DNA of 64,000 bases from positions 1,916,001-1,980,000 of the forward strand of contig NC_066597.1 of assembly GCF_905475345.1 (NCBI RefSeq), in the 5' to 3' direction. Under the pieces are notes generated by a model, which saw nothing but the letters and a program-made list of their open reading frames with translations, had not been told where the DNA came from and did no database searches. Source of the DNA: Vespula vulgaris. Its lineage: Eukaryota > Arthropoda > Insecta > Hymenoptera > Vespidae. Each line of letters starts with the position of its first letter. Within the stretch, counting starts at the first letter, position 1. The position numbers and the translations under genes are program-made. Shown one piece after another: positions 38,742 to 53,069 of this stretch.

Positions 38742-38810
38742 TGATAATGATAATGATGATGATGATGATAATGATGATGATGATGATAATGATGATGATG
38801 ATGATGATGG
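38742..38810. repeat. GAT/AAT trinucleotide repeat
   Basis: Interrupted GAT units with occasional AAT, about 69 bases. Confidence 0.95.
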
Positions 38811-40128
38811 TGTAGATCATGACGACGATTATAATGATTATGATGATAGATCGAATGATAGAATGTAAAAAAAGAAACAAAGAAAAAATAAGTATATCCT
38901 CGTCGAAAGGACTCGGCGTTGAGAGACGCGAAAAAAAAATGTGACTTCTAAATTCGTCGAAGAGGTAAATAAAATAAAAAGATGCAACAAAAAGTAGCAA
39001 AAAAATATTGCGAGAAGGAATGAAAAGAAATGGCGTTCTCTCTTCTTCTTTTTCTTTATTTTTTCTTTTTTTTTTTTCGTCTCTCCTCCTTCGCAGCCGT
39101 GTCCTTTTTCTGAGGATCTTCATATATATATAAAATTATTTATATATATATAAAATTATTATTATTATTACTATTATTATTATTATTATTATTATTATAT
39201 TATTATTACTAAATCATCAGGCCTAATATATGTACTTAAACGTTACGTACGTGTATCTGTTGTTGTTGCCGATTCATATCTTATATATCCGATTATTAAA
39301 AAAATATTTCATCTATGGATTTCCGATGTTATTCGTCATTTAATAAAAAACTAAAAAAATAAATAAATAAAAAATAAAGAATAACGATAAGGAATATAAG
39401 GGAGGAAATAAAAAGAAACGAAAGAAACGAAAAGTAAGAAAGTAAGATAGGGACGTTCGAAGTGGAACTTAACGACGTTTAAGAAGAAATGAAGAAAAAT
39501 GGGTTGAAACAATTTTTTCTCTTCTCGATAGATATTTCGAGAGATATAGAAAATTGGATTTGATAATGTGTGCTACGTGTCCGAAGTAATAAGAAACGAA
39601 AGAAAAAAAATACATTAAAAAAAAAAAAAAAAGAAAAAGAAAAAAAGAAAGAAAAGATGAAGAGGAGTAAGATGATGATGATACGACGTGATTCTTCCGA
39701 TTTGAATTTATCTCATTCGCTGATTTTTGTCAACTCGAGTATTTCTCTTGTAATATAAAACTAATAAAGATTAAATTAATAAGTATATCACTTTTTTCGC
39801 GGGGTTCTGTGGAAAATTTGCATTTGATAGAGTAAAAATCGAATATCGAGATAATTGTCGATCTTTGAGAAAATAAAAAAAGAAAAGAACAAAGGAACGA
39901 TTGAACCATCGAAAAGAAAAGAGATTTAAAGAAACAAAAAAGTAGAGAGAAAAATGACACTCGTTAGGGATTGTCGTTTTCGGAGACAGAGACAAAAACG
40001 TTTGTCAATTCCGTCGTTGAAGATAAAAATGACGATGAAAAAGTAACGATGACTCATCGTAAGTCCCGCAATGATTAGGCGAAATCTTCTCTAAATATAA
40101 TATAATAGAATAAGCGCGTGAGACGTGA

Positions 40129-40160
<32 letters not shown>

Positions 40161-40739
40161 AGGACAGAAAGAAGAGACGTGAAAAAAGAAAAAACAATAA
40201 CAAAAAAAAAGAGAGAGAGAAAATAGAATCGTAAATTCTGCAGCTTTGGCAAAACGTCCTTTGAGATTTTTGTCGAGTAAATAAAAAATGAATTAGAGTA
40301 CGTCGAGTGTACGTAAATAAATCGCATTTCTTTTCTTCCATTTTCTTTTCTTTTTTTTTATTTATCAGAAAAATAAATTCATATCTCTCTCTCTCTCTCT
40401 CTCTTTCTCTTTCTCTTTCTCTCTCTTTCTGTTGTCCGTTTGGTTAGACTTTTCCGACAATTATTTTTATCACGGTCGATAAATCGTTATATACCACCTC
40501 TAAGTAACTTCTATAATTATTGCAGTAGCCTACTTTTTATCGCGGGATATTTGCGTGGAAGAAGAAAGGTGTGGTGTGGCGGGGATTGAGGGGGGTAGGG
40601 GTGGAAGAAGGGTTAAGAGAAAAAACAATGTTCGAAGTTCGCGAAGGTCAATTATTTCAAGAACATCTTCTCTACGCTCGATAAAAATCGAGGTAGTCTT
40701 CGCAATTTAATTCGCTATTTTTACGAGTTCAATCTTTGC

Positions 40740-40791
<52 letters not shown>
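40740..40791. repeat. GA dinucleotide repeat
   Basis: About 26 GA units. Confidence 0.95.
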
Positions 40792-40793
<2 letters not shown>

Positions 40794-41177
40794 TGCGAGA
40801 CGATTGAAATTTCAATAAACGTATTATCTTAAAAAGATCCAGCGGACGTAAAGTACAGTACAAAATAACGCGTGATCGTTATTTAATAAGAACAACAATT
40901 AAAAAAGAAAAATAAAAAAGAGCAAAAGTTTAAATCTTTAATGTCGTAGTTATTGGGAGAAAGTGAGTATCGAAGAAAAAAGAAAGAGGATAAATAAAAA
41001 AAAAAAAAAAGAATAATAAGAAGAAGGAGAAAACAAGAAGAAAGGATTGTCGTACTGAATGTATCATTTTAAAGTTAAATTAAAAAACGAGACAAATCAC
41101 GAGTCGTCGGTTTATACGACAAAGTATGAATTCGTAAAATTTTTGCTGAAATGAATTCCTTCGGAAGGACAAAGAAT

Positions 41178-41268
41178 AATAATAATAATACTAATACTAA
41201 TAATAATAATAATAATAAAATAATAATAATAACAATAATAATAAATAAATAAATAAATAAATAAATAA
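41178..41268. repeat. AAT then AAAT repeat
   Basis: AAT units with C interruptions passing into AAAT units. Confidence 0.95.
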
Positions 41269-42237
41269 AAGAAAAAAAAAGAAAGAAAAAAGAAAGTAGC
41301 AAAGACCGACGAGAAAAGACGAGAGAAAATATTTCACAGATTAACACGTGCCCGAGTATCGTGTTATAAGACTAGAAAAAAAAACCAACGTGCTGCCTTT
41401 CAAATGAAATAATTAAAAGAATGGAAGCTATAAAAGGAATGATAGAGGAGGAGGAGGAGGAGAAGGAGAAAAAAAAAAGACAAGAAGAAGAAGAAGGAAA
41501 CAAAAAAAATGTTGCGATTAGAAGTTTCAAACAACTAAAGTTCAGATCTTTAGGCGGCCCAACGTCGTACCACGTAGCTATGCGAGAACGTAAAAGAAAA
41601 AAAAAAAAAGAAAAAATAATAAAAAATAAAAAACGAAAGCAAAAGTGAAAACGAGAAAAAAAAATAACTACATAAAAAAAAAGTAATCGAAATCCGACGG
41701 GAGAAATTATGAAATGGAGGAAAAGGGAGGGAGGAGGTTGAAAAAAAAGAAGAAGGAACAAACAAAACAATAAAACAAAGAAACAATTAATAAATCGATA
41801 AATATTAATACGATGCGACGATTAGGGTCATTTATGATCGTGGATGATGTGTGTGCGTGATCAAATGATTAATATTGCTACTCTCCGAGTGACCTTTCCG
41901 TTTTGTTGTATCCTACATGGGATTTTTGTTTAACCAAATGTACAAATAAACAGTACGTGAGAAGAAGAGAGAGAGAGAGGGAGAGAATGAGAATGAGAAT
42001 GAGAATGAGAATGAGAGTGAGAGAGAGAGAGAGGGAGAGTATGCGTCGAAAAAAGTACAATTTTTGACAAGAGAATTCGTTCGTCGTGTGTGTTTTCAAA
42101 GATTGTAAGAGCAGTGCTTAGCGATTTGTATATTAATTAATTGATTAATTAATTAATTAATTAAATAATAACACGAAGCGATATTAAGAAGGAGCGAGAG
42201 GAAGAACAATTTGTGAAAGTAGTTTAGCAGCGTATTA

Positions 42238-42277
<40 letters not shown>

Positions 42278-44116
42278 TAAAAGAAGTTACATTATGGTAT
42301 CAGTGGTCTTGGATAGAAGAAAGAAACACAAGAGATTTAAAAAAAAAAAAAAAAGAAAAGCGAAAAAAGAAACATAAAGTCGGTTGTTCGTTTATCACGT
42401 CGCGAATCATTTACCGAATGATTGTTATATGTGTACATTATATACATATACATACATATATGTATTTAAAAATCTCTATTATCTCGATTAACTGTATTAA
42501 TGAAAATTACTATTCAGGAATATTATTACCTATGCTAATAAAAAGTGTGGCTTTATTGGCCAATTGATCAATCCTCCATTTTGAGTGTTTCCGACTTATT
42601 TATTTATTTATTTATTTATTCTTTTTTTTTTCTTTCTTGTTTTTCTTCTTATCCTTTCAGTAATCTTATGGGACAACGTCACGATTGCCATAGGATGTTT
42701 TGGATTTCTTATTAATGGTACTAATAATAATAGTGATAGTATTAGTTAATAGTAATAGTAATAGTAATGTAACTAAATCATCGACTAATGGGGATTATGT
42801 GTTTGTAGAAAAAAATGACAAAGCCAGGTTTGATATTTTAAAACATCAATTTAAATAATCAATAATTCATTCACATACAACATGTCTTCATATCTTCTTG
42901 AATATTAAAAATTAAAACTTATAAATCATGCATATAAAAAGTGCGTGTTTCCTCTTCTCGACTTTTTTCCTTTTATTTATTTTTTTTGTTTGTTCTTCCT
43001 TTACTTGATGCGTTCTTATTCTCTTTTTTTATTTATTTATTTATTTATTCCCTTATAACTCACTGCGTTATACACATTACAGGCCTACGTAAGTACAGAC
43101 GGGTAAAGAAAATCGTGATTCATCAGTTTTTATTTTATTCATTTTTCAAAAACCGACAGGATCGCTTTTATCATTCGTTCAATTTTTAATCGTCAATAAT
43201 ATGACATATATATGTTGTTATCAACAAATCATTTTTGTTACCATTAAAATCCTGCTTCGAAAAGAAGTGATAGAATTTGTTTTATTTTTCTTTTAATTTA
43301 ATTTCTTGTTATTCTCATATCTTTAATTGTATACTTTTTACCTAATTCTTAAATATACGGATGAATCTCAGCATTTTTTTACTTGTAAATGTACTCTTGT
43401 ATTATTTTTTTTTCCTTTTTTTTTTTTTACTTACTTTTGTTCCTTTTTAATTCATTCACTCATTTATCGACACCTATTGAAACTTTTCTTATATAATGAC
43501 GTTCTTGTATTATTTACCGTGATAGTAAATTAATGCAAATGTAATTTAGTTCCTTTTCTTTTGTTATTTTTACAATAAAATAATAATAATAATAAAATAA
43601 TGATAAGAAGTTGAATAATAGTAACCTAATTAGCAACAATAATAATAGTGATGAAGATGACAATAATAATAATGATAATAATAATAAATAATAAATAATA
43701 ATATTAATAATGTTAACATAATGGCAATAATCGAGAAACGATAATTGGAGTAAAAATTAATTTTCGCGGCAGCTCTTTCATATTTATACCGTGGTACGGA
43801 ATCATTCAAATTACATTATAATCGCCTCGACGATATAATTACATATTATGATTGTATTTTATTATTATTTATTATTATATATATTCACAACTTAATAATC
43901 GTTTTCAATATCGTTCGCAAAAAAAAAAACAATATCCAACTTTTTATTGTTTCGCTGCACTTGCTATTTATTTATATCATTATCAATAATTAATAATTAT
44001 TATTGTTGCTTAATATATGTACAGAATAGGTATAGACATACATACATATATATGTATATATAGATATAAATATGTTACACGTATAATATATATAAATATT
44101 GGAGTGTGTCTTGTAC

Positions 44117-44305
44117 ATATATATATATATACATATACATATATATATATATACATATATACATATATATATACATACATATATATACATATATACATAT
44201 ATATACGTATGTACGTACGTACGTATGTATGTATGTATGTATGTATGTATGTATGTATGTATGTATATCTTTAATAATATCAATGTGTGTGTGTGTGTGT
44301 GTGTT
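44117..44305. repeat. Compound TA / GTAC / GTAT / GT repeat
   Basis: Four alternating purine-pyrimidine repeat types lie in series: TA-rich units, a short ACGT-type block (44206-44222), about twelve GTAT units (44223-44266), and a GT run (44284-44303). Confidence 0.95.
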
Positions 44306-45178
44306 ATAATTTAGGTTTCTTACAGCATCATCACGGATCTATTTTTACGGATACATTGATATTTATTTAGCTCAAGTCAATTTGCTTTTCGATCGGTTCT
44401 GCATCGTCCCACTTATTTTCCCGACAATAATATAACAATGATTGTGACGTTGCAATTAAATAATAATAATAATCGTATTAATCGATGATTAATTATTGCG
44501 GACGACGAGCATCAATTAAATATTAAAAAATCGATTAGTTTTTTGTGATCCTTGCCGACCGTCAATGTTTCTTCTAATGTATTATAACGTAAATGGCGGG
44601 TAAAAAATTGTTCTTCTTATAAAAAGTATTATAAATAAAAAAAGTCGATCGTGAAATATTTCAATTTTTTATTATTTCGTGAAAAAGGAGAAAAGGGGGA
44701 TAGATATAGCAAGAAAATCGTTTCTTCGTCATCTGTTTTTGTTTTCTTTTTTTCCTTTTTTTATTGCTTTTCATTGATCGATCGATCGATAGATCGATCG
44801 TATTCTTCCCAAGAAGATTTGACATGTTCTTTTTTTTTTTTTCCTTTTGACATGAATTATTTTCATTCGAAATTGAGGCTAGAAGAACATTGCCACGTTT
44901 TCTTTTCGTTTTATTCCAGTTTGTTCTTTTTTTATTTTGTTGTTAATCATTCATTTATTTATTTATTTTTAGCGGCCATATTTGCACCATTCTCGTGCCC
45001 TCTTAGCGAAAAATCCATTAAAAGAAGATTGTCCTCCCATTCAACATCGGATGCATCATTATCATCATTAATCATTTTAATTATCATCATAATCATCATC
45101 ATCATCTCTCGCTTTTCTCGAATATTTCCTTGATAAAAAAAATTAATAAAAATATGCTCGAAACGATATAAAAAAAGG

Positions 45179-45179
<1 letters not shown>

Positions 45180-45240
<61 letters not shown>

Positions 45241-45257
45241 GTGAGTGAAGGAGAGAA

Positions 45258-45290
<33 letters not shown>

Positions 45291-45318
45291 AAAAGAGAGA
45301 GAGAGAGAGAGAGAGAGA
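45180..45318. repeat. GA-rich compound repeat
   Basis: A perfect GA run (45194-45236) followed by GAGATA and GA units. Confidence 0.95.
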
Positions 45319-45426
45319 TTGAGAGGGAGACAGGAGGGTATCTAAAAACTTTTCACTCTAAAAATTACAGAAAGGAACAAGGCTTCGCATTAATGATTAA
45401 TCCACTGTTCTAATACTCTAAATCAT

Positions 45427-45432
45427 TATTAC

Positions 45433-45501
<69 letters not shown>

Positions 45502-45550
45502 TATTATTATAATTATTATTATTAATAATATTATTATTATCATTATCATC
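45427..45550. repeat. ATT trinucleotide repeat
   Basis: More than 25 ATT units with a few substitutions. Confidence 0.95.
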
Positions 45551-47052
45551 ATTTCTTTTTTTCACTTTTTCTTTCTTTTTTTTTATTTCTTCTCTTTACT
45601 ATTCTCTCCTCTTAAAAATCTACAGAGAAAACTACGCTTGTGTGTGTGTGTGTTACGTTTGTCGTCGCAACATAGTTTGTTTCTTCTTTTTGCGATTAAT
45701 CTTTTGTGTATCTTTTTTATTAATTTTTTTTTTTCTTATCTGTTGTTCCTACTAACAACTACTATCTTCTCTTTTTCTACTTTTTAATTATTTTTTTTCT
45801 ATCTCTTTTTTTTCTTTTTCTTTTGCTTTTCTTTTCTTTTTTTTTTTCTTTTAAACTAGGACGTCACTACACGCAATCTACATCACGGCTACGTTTTCTT
45901 CTTATTCTTCTTCTTTTTTATTTTTTTATTTTTACCTCAATAACGCATGGACATTGTTCTTTTCCCATTTTGTTTCTATTTATTATTCGATACTATATTA
46001 TTTATTTTTTTATACAAATACAATATATATATATATATATATTGTATTTTTCTTATCAACGTCAGCACAGCATCTTCCCGATCTCCTCTTCAAAATATGG
46101 TATGTATATGCAATGTTTTTTTTTTATTAATTTTTTTTCTCTCTATTTCTTATGTTCGTAAATGTATGTGTGTTCATTCCCCACCCTGTCCCACCCTTTT
46201 AACATTCTAAAAAAAGGCTCGTCGGCTCGTTTCGTTAATCGAATTGAGTTGAACTATTCGTTTCGATTTTTTCTTACTTTTTTTTCTCTCCATTATCTTA
46301 ATTTTTATGCGCACGCGTGCGAATAATGCTTATTGTATATAACCTATTTATATTATTTGTATTCACTTATATATGTATGTATATATATATAACGTCGATA
46401 ATTGCCAGGCTTCGGAGATGGTTTCGTTGAAAAGATAAAAAAAGGAAAATAAAAAAATTAAATAAAAATACAAAGGATAAAAAGAAAAAGATGAAAATAT
46501 ACGCGGTAATAAACGCGTGCAATACGGACGCAATTGTTTAAGTCTTTTTTTTATTTCTTCATTTTTTTTGTTTTTTAGTATCTTTTTTCTTCCCTTCATA
46601 TTTTCCTTCGAGCAACGACGACGATCAATGGTCAATCTCAAATGATTTGCTTCGGGAGGATTTCAAAAAGGCACGTGACTTTTTTTCGAGGTACTCGCAT
46701 GTCGAACAAAATTTATCCGTTTTTTTTTGTCTTTTTTTTTTTTTTTTTTTAATTCGTTCCCTACTCCCCACATTTCGCTTAACTCACGAACGATCGTACA
46801 ATTCTATGTGGACATATGTATTTATCGTTTTATATCGTTAATTATAATTAATTATTACGTCTTACTGTTACTTGATATTTTTTGTTCTTGTGCTTTTTGT
46901 TTATTGTTTACCATTATTTATTTTGTTGTTTGGTTGTTTCATTTATTCGTTTGTTTAACAAACACGTATTGGATTATATTTATTCTCTGTCTGCATTAGT
47001 ACGATCTTCCTTTATTTTATCTGATAATGAAGAACAGAGAAAGAGAAGATAG

Positions 47053-47115
47053 AAGATAGATAGATAGATAGATAGATAAATAGATAGATGGACAGATAGA
47101 TAGATAGATAGATAG
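47053..47115. repeat. GATA tetranucleotide repeat
   Basis: About 15 GATA units with single interruptions. Confidence 0.95.
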
Positions 47116-47427
47116 AAGGTAAGTGATTATTCTGATATAATTTCTTTCATTTCTTTCTCCTTTCTCTTTACTTTTTCTTTTTCATTTCAATTTTTCTTTC
47201 GTACGACGAACTATTGCCATTCCGAAACCTGGTAATATCTGTTTCTCGCACGCATCGAACCTCCATACTAAGCGTATACCCAAAAATCTTTAGAAATTCT
47301 TGACAAGTAATTAGTAATTTCATATTATTAATAGTGATAGTAAGTAATAGTATAGCGATAATTAATATTTTCGTAGTATTAGTTGTTTTAATAATAACAG
47401 TTTAATAATAGTATCAGAGAGTATTAG

Positions 47428-47611
<184 letters not shown>

Positions 47612-47764
47612 TAGGAATCCATGAATGGACTCGTAAGCTAACTCGTAGAGAAAAAGCTTTAACAATTTTCTTATTACATTTTCTTCTGCTTTCATTGTCG
47701 TTTTTTTTTCTTTTTATTTTTAATTATTTTTTCTTTTCCCCTCCCCCCTTTACAATATAATAAA

Positions 47765-47766
47765 TA

Positions 47767-47828
<62 letters not shown>
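47765..47828. repeat. GA dinucleotide repeat
   Basis: About 30 GA units with a few interruptions. Confidence 0.95.
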
Positions 47829-47830
<2 letters not shown>

Positions 47831-49382
47831 AAGAAAGAGACCGCAAGCATTGATTTCAGCGTTCCTTCGTAAAAGGATTCTCTTTTTTTTTTTCCTATTT
47901 GTTTTCTTAATCATTCATTAATAAAGAAGCGATTGTGCTGGCTCAAGGGAGCTGGACGAATTTCAAGGAATCACGGTTCACCGAGTCCTTTAAAAATGCG
48001 AAGAAAAAGAGGTGGTTGTGTGTTTATCTTCTCGCGTGGAAAAATAGCATTTGTTATTTGTTTATTAATTAATTTTTTCTTCTTCTTTTCTTCCTTCATT
48101 TTTCATTTTTTTTCCCTTCTTCCATCACTTTTCTCCCGGAGAAAAAAACAAAGAAATCTCATTTCTTTTCCTCTTTTATTCAAATATCTCATAGCAGGGA
48201 AATTTTACGTTCGTATCTTTTTTTTTTCTTTTTTTTTTTCATTTTTTTTTTCCTTTTAATATATGTATATACATAATTTTTTTTTTATTTTCCCCATGTT
48301 TCTTCTGTTTTTTCTTTATTTATCCCTTCTTCGCAATGGGACACCCTGTCTATGAGCACGTCTTGTAATGTGTATGTGTAATAATTGTCGCGTGTGTGTG
48401 TATGTATGTGTGAGGTAGAAAGGCGAAAAAGAGGCGAATATATGGTCTCGAGTACCCTGTGGAAATGCGCATGTTGTACGAAAGGAGATAGTTAAATTAT
48501 ATCTTGTCTCTTTTTTTTCTCTTTTTCTTATTTCCTTCCTGCTAATTAGCAATCGTCGGTCAGCTGTATTTTTTTTCTTTCTTTTCTTTTCTTTTTTTTT
48601 TTAATTGACATCGCTTTATTTTTCTTTCCTTCCTTTTTTTTTGTGTTTTCAAAACGGAACGACGACTGTCGTCGTCATTTTTCTTCGACCATCGTTTTTC
48701 ATTCTTTATTTCGAATTTTCCATCGTTTCCATCCCTCTTTTCGTTATACCTATTATTCGTTTTATTATCTGTGCTTTCTTGTTTCTTCTTTTTTTTCTTT
48801 CACTTGTCCCCTTTATTTTACTTTTAATTTTACGTTTACTTTTATTTCCTTTTTCCTTGTTCTTACAGAAAATGGCAAAATGGCGAGAAAATATTTTCTT
48901 TTTTTTTTTTCCTCTTTTTTCTTTTCGCGTCCGACGAAATTCGCAACGAAGACACATGTACATATTTTGACAATTGAATTATAATTATATCGCGTTTCTT
49001 TACTTTCGTAAAATTTTTATAAAGCTCGTTTTTAATGTATTTTAATGTTTAGTAACGTGCACTCGCGTGTGTTTTTCGTGCGTTTGTGTACGTGTTCGTT
49101 TAAGTATGTAAGTGTACTACTCGTTTTTGTTGACGACGCGCAAAAATAAATAGTATACATACATACATATATATATATATATTACATTACAATCATATAT
49201 ATATATATATTTATGTATGTATGTATGTATGTAGCAGAGGAGAGAAAAATTGGCGCGGTTTTTTAATCAAAGCACAGCGACTTACCTCGCTGAATTTGTA
49301 AAGATTTTTGGTGCATCTCTTCATCGTTCGCTTCTTTTTTATTTATTTTCTCCTTCTCATTTATTATTATTATTATTATTAA

Positions 49383-49424
<42 letters not shown>

Positions 49425-50054
49425 TATTATAATTATTATTATCGTCATGATCATTATCATTATTATCATTGTTACCATCATTATTAGTACTATTATTATT
49501 ATAATAATAATAATTATTATTATTAATATTATTAATAATATTATTAATATTATTATTAGAGTATTCACCTCTCAATCTCACTATTCGTAATCTCTCATTT
49601 ATTAATTAATAAATTAATTTATTTTTTGTTCCTTAATTCTTTAATTACCGTATGCGATACAATTACGTGATTAATAGTATCACCATCATTATCTTTTATT
49701 TTATAATTAGTGTTACAAAAGCTTGATTATTTGGATCGGACTGTAGCGGTATATTCACATAACTATCATCATGGAAAATAAAAATTCAACGTTTACATTA
49801 CAATCATTCGGTCGTCGGCTTTACGTCATTATCGTCGGAACCGATAAATATACTATATACATATACATACATATTACGCGTGTGTCTATATATATATATA
49901 TATATATACATATATATATACATATATATATATATGTATGTGTATATCTTATGTAAATTTACCTTGCTAATCTTCATTTTCAACATCGGTTACGTAATAA
50001 ATACAATTATTCGTATTATAATGATCATCGTCATTGTCGTCGTCAACATCATAA

Positions 50055-50055
50055 A

Positions 50056-50090
<35 letters not shown>

Positions 50091-50098
50091 CCATCATC
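50055..50098. repeat. ATC trinucleotide repeat
   Basis: About 14 ATC units. Confidence 0.93.
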
Positions 50099-50403
50099 AC
50101 AATCGGTATCGATATCAATATGATCGAGTTATCGTTAAGAAACGGTTGTCGCTTAAGCAGCACTGTTCTTATCTATCTCATCACCCTCGTCGTTCGATCA
50201 CAAATTTTTCTTTTGCATTTTACTTTTTTTCCTTTCATTTTCGAAAAATTAACAATATTGATTTTTTTCATTCCCGCATCGATCTAGCGATTAGCTAGAT
50301 AAGAGTATATCGAAATTAGGAAGAGTTTAAGAACTCAGAATCGATTGATCATAATCGCTTTAATTCGGTCGTAAAAAGAAATAAGAAAAAAGAAAATTAC
50401 AAA

Positions 50404-50467
<64 letters not shown>

Positions 50468-50515
50468 TAATAGTAATAATAATAATAATATAATAATAAT
50501 AATGATAATAGTAAT
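50404..50515. repeat. AAT trinucleotide repeat
   Basis: Perfect AAT units to about 50464, then an imperfect continuation. Confidence 0.95.
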
Positions 50516-51295
50516 AACTATATACGTGTGTGTCTGTATGCGTGTATATAATATATCCACACAAACACATACATACATATTACATACATATACATACGCA
50601 TTAAAATCCCATCGCGTTTTTCTTTTTTATAGTTTTTTTTTTTTTTTTTAATGTCTTATTGTTCTTCCCAATGATCTTCGATCGAAGGTCTCACCGCTTA
50701 GCACAATCTAGACGATCGTTGTCGACACAAAACAATTTTGGATACGCCGATTATTGCCACGTTTTTTATTTTTATCTTTATTTTTATTTTTATTTATTTA
50801 ATTATTTATTATTATTATTTTTTTTTTATTTCTCTTCCTCTATAACGTTTAAGATTACTTGCTTTACTTTACTTTTTAGTTTTTACTTAATGTTTTTTCT
50901 TTTTTTTTTTTTTTTTCCTTTTACTTTACTTTATTTCCTTAAATCTTCTTTTCTACGTACGACAGAATTAATAATAATAATAATAATTATCGAGGACACG
51001 CGTGCGAACATTCATTCGCCATTTTTCTTTTCGAAACGGGATTGGGACCTTGGGAGATGAGGATGAGAGGCCGAGGATTGGAGAGGGGTTCAAGGTCTCG
51101 CTCTAAAACGTCGCGTCAAAACGTGATTGCACGTGGAAATGTATACATATATATATAAATTTACTCCTATATATAAATTTACATATATACGTATAACATA
51201 TATCCCTTATAAACTAATTCACTAACTATAAGTATGATCGCAAAACACCGTGACACGGCACACGCTCGAACAATTTCATTGCACTGTTTCGTATA

Positions 51296-51370
51296 ATAAT
51301 AGTAATAGTAATATTAATAATAATAATGATAATAATGATAATAATAATAATAGTAATAATAATTAATAAT

Positions 51371-51446
<76 letters not shown>
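51296..51446. repeat. AAT trinucleotide repeat
   Basis: Imperfect AAT/AGT/GAT units followed by a perfect AAT block at 51378-51446. Confidence 0.95.
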
Positions 51447-51447
<1 letters not shown>

Positions 51448-51734
51448 TCATTCCTTAAAAAGGAAAACAAGTAAAAACATAATTCACATTATATTCATTT
51501 GCGCCCTTTTGTCGCTGATATTAAGAGCTTTTTTTTTTCCTTTTATTCATTTATTTATTAATTTTTTTTCTTTTTATATCGTTTTGTTCACGCGATAAAA
51601 AATGGGCTTGATAAAAAATATACAATGTTATCGACGTTATTACGTGAGCCATGGCGGCGGGTGGTAGTCAGGGGGTTGTTTATTAATTTAATTCGAAACG
51701 AATCGTACAAATCGAAGGAATCGAGAGACAAGAG

Positions 51735-51736
51735 AG

Positions 51737-51771
<35 letters not shown>

Positions 51772-51851
51772 TGAAAGAGAAAGAGAAAGAGAGAGAGAGA
51801 TAGAGATAAGGATAGAGATAAAGAGAGAGAGAGGGAGAGAGAGAGAGAGAG
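51735..51851. repeat. GA-rich compound repeat
   Basis: GA units interspersed with GATA and GAAA. Confidence 0.95.
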
Positions 51852-52289
51852 GATGAAGTACGGATTTCTAAAAGCGTATAAAAAGTACAAGGTGGCCATA
51901 TTTTTGTTATCAACAGCATTTTTTCTCTTTTTTTTCCATTCTTTCTTTTTTTTTTTTTTAACTCGAACAACGAGAATAAAAACGAAAAAGAATTTCTTGC
52001 GGTGGACGGCCACCCTCGGCCATATTTATATACACATATCATAATGCAAGCAAAGTCTATAACGATTGGAACAGAACTAAACGAAAAAGAAAAGAAAAGA
52101 AAAGAACAGAAAAGAAAAGAAAAGAAAAAAAGAGGAAAGAACAGAAAAGAAAAGAACATAAATTTCATACGGTTTTCTTTTTCTTTTTTTTTCATTTTCT
52201 TTTGTCAGTTTCCTTTCCTTTCTTTTTTTCCTTCAATCATGAAATCAATCAATGATCGCCTCGTCGTTCTCCACGTCGCGATCCGCATT

Positions 52290-52352
52290 TTATTTTACTT
52301 TATTTTACTTTATTTTACTTTATTTTATTTTATTTTATTTTATTTTACTTCA
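52290..52352. repeat. TTTTA pentanucleotide-like repeat
   Basis: Repeated TTTTA and TTTTACT units. Confidence 0.9.
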
Positions 52353-52630
52353 ATTTATTTTTTTATTTTACTTTTGTTCTCTCTGAAAGCACGTTTAAAA
52401 CTACGGTTAATTTCTCTATTACAGAATTACAGTTTTTATTTCATCTTCATCTTAATCTTCTTCTTCTCCATCCTCTCCTTCTCCCTCTTCTTCCTCTTCT
52501 TTTTCTTCTTCTTTCTTCTATTTCCTTTCATTACTGTTTTATATATTCTTGTTCGGATTTTACGATAAAACGTTCTTTTTGCTCTTTAAAAGATAATACA
52601 AGAGAGAGAAAGAGACAGACAGAAAGGGAA

Positions 52631-52662
<32 letters not shown>

Positions 52663-52779
52663 AAAGAGAGGGAGAGAGAAGGCTTTGAAAAAATTAATCG
52701 AACTTCTCAAACAAGAGGATTACTAATGTTTTAGTAAGTGTGAGTAAGACGGATACTGTGCCGACCTGTTCGAGAGCAC

Positions 52780-52851
52780 TTCTTTTCTTTTCTTTTCTTT
52801 TCTTTTCTTTTCTTTTCTCTTTCTCTCTCTCTCTCTCTCTCTCTGTCTCTG

Positions 52852-52882
<31 letters not shown>

Positions 52883-52922
52883 GTCTCTGTCTCTCTCTAT
52901 CTCTCTATCTCTCTCTCTCTTT
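52780..52922. repeat. TTTTC pentanucleotide repeat followed by CT/CTGTCT
   Basis: About seven TTTTC units (52780-52816), then CT and CTGTCT units to 52922. Confidence 0.95.
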
Positions 52923-53029
52923 CTTTCTGATCAAATCGATCTCGACCTAAAGATTCTAAAGCCTACTGCCTACGAATGAACGTCAGCCTAAAAAATTTGT
53001 TGCTTCATTGTTGGAGAAGAAACAAATGG

Positions 53030-53060
<31 letters not shown>

Positions 53061-53069
53061 TATATGTAT

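Larger units (their letters stand above)
34013..42420. other. Gene-poor, purine-biased half of the ERK-JNK interval
   Basis: This starts with the ERK 3' UTR; AATAAA-type signals occur near 34656 and later. The plus strand is then visibly A- and G-rich: long AAAAGAAAG tracts between about 36000 and 42400, AGAG runs and GAT/AAT repeats. No domain-bearing reading frame was found; open frames here are lysine- or phenylalanine-rich low complexity. It could be a long ERK 3' UTR, a non-coding transcript, or untranscribed repeat. Confidence 0.45.

Noticed and set aside
42655..42725. Exon-like segment after CCTTTCAG reading ILWDNVTIAIGCFGFL
   Set aside because: It runs into AAT/AGT repeats with no partner exon or recognised family; judged chance.
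43075..43110. Tiny acceptor/donor pairs near ACAGGCCTACGTAAGTACAGACGG
   Set aside because: The segments are under ten bases, with no frame or partner.
43990..44314. Tyr/Ile/Cys-rich frames on both strands
   Set aside because: They are translations of the TA/GTAT compound repeat.
47041..47117. Regularly spaced repeat considered as a CRISPR-like array
   Set aside because: It is a plain GATA microsatellite without spacers, in a eukaryotic genome.
48330..48356. GGGACACCCTGT resembling a mariner end
   Set aside because: It has no inverted partner nearby, so it is noted only as related to the 57525 element and not called an insertion.
52002..52568. Long open frame of 188 codons rich in Phe/Leu/Lys
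   Set aside because: It follows AAAAG and TTTTA/TTTTC low-complexity tracts and shows no domain, so it is a composition artefact.
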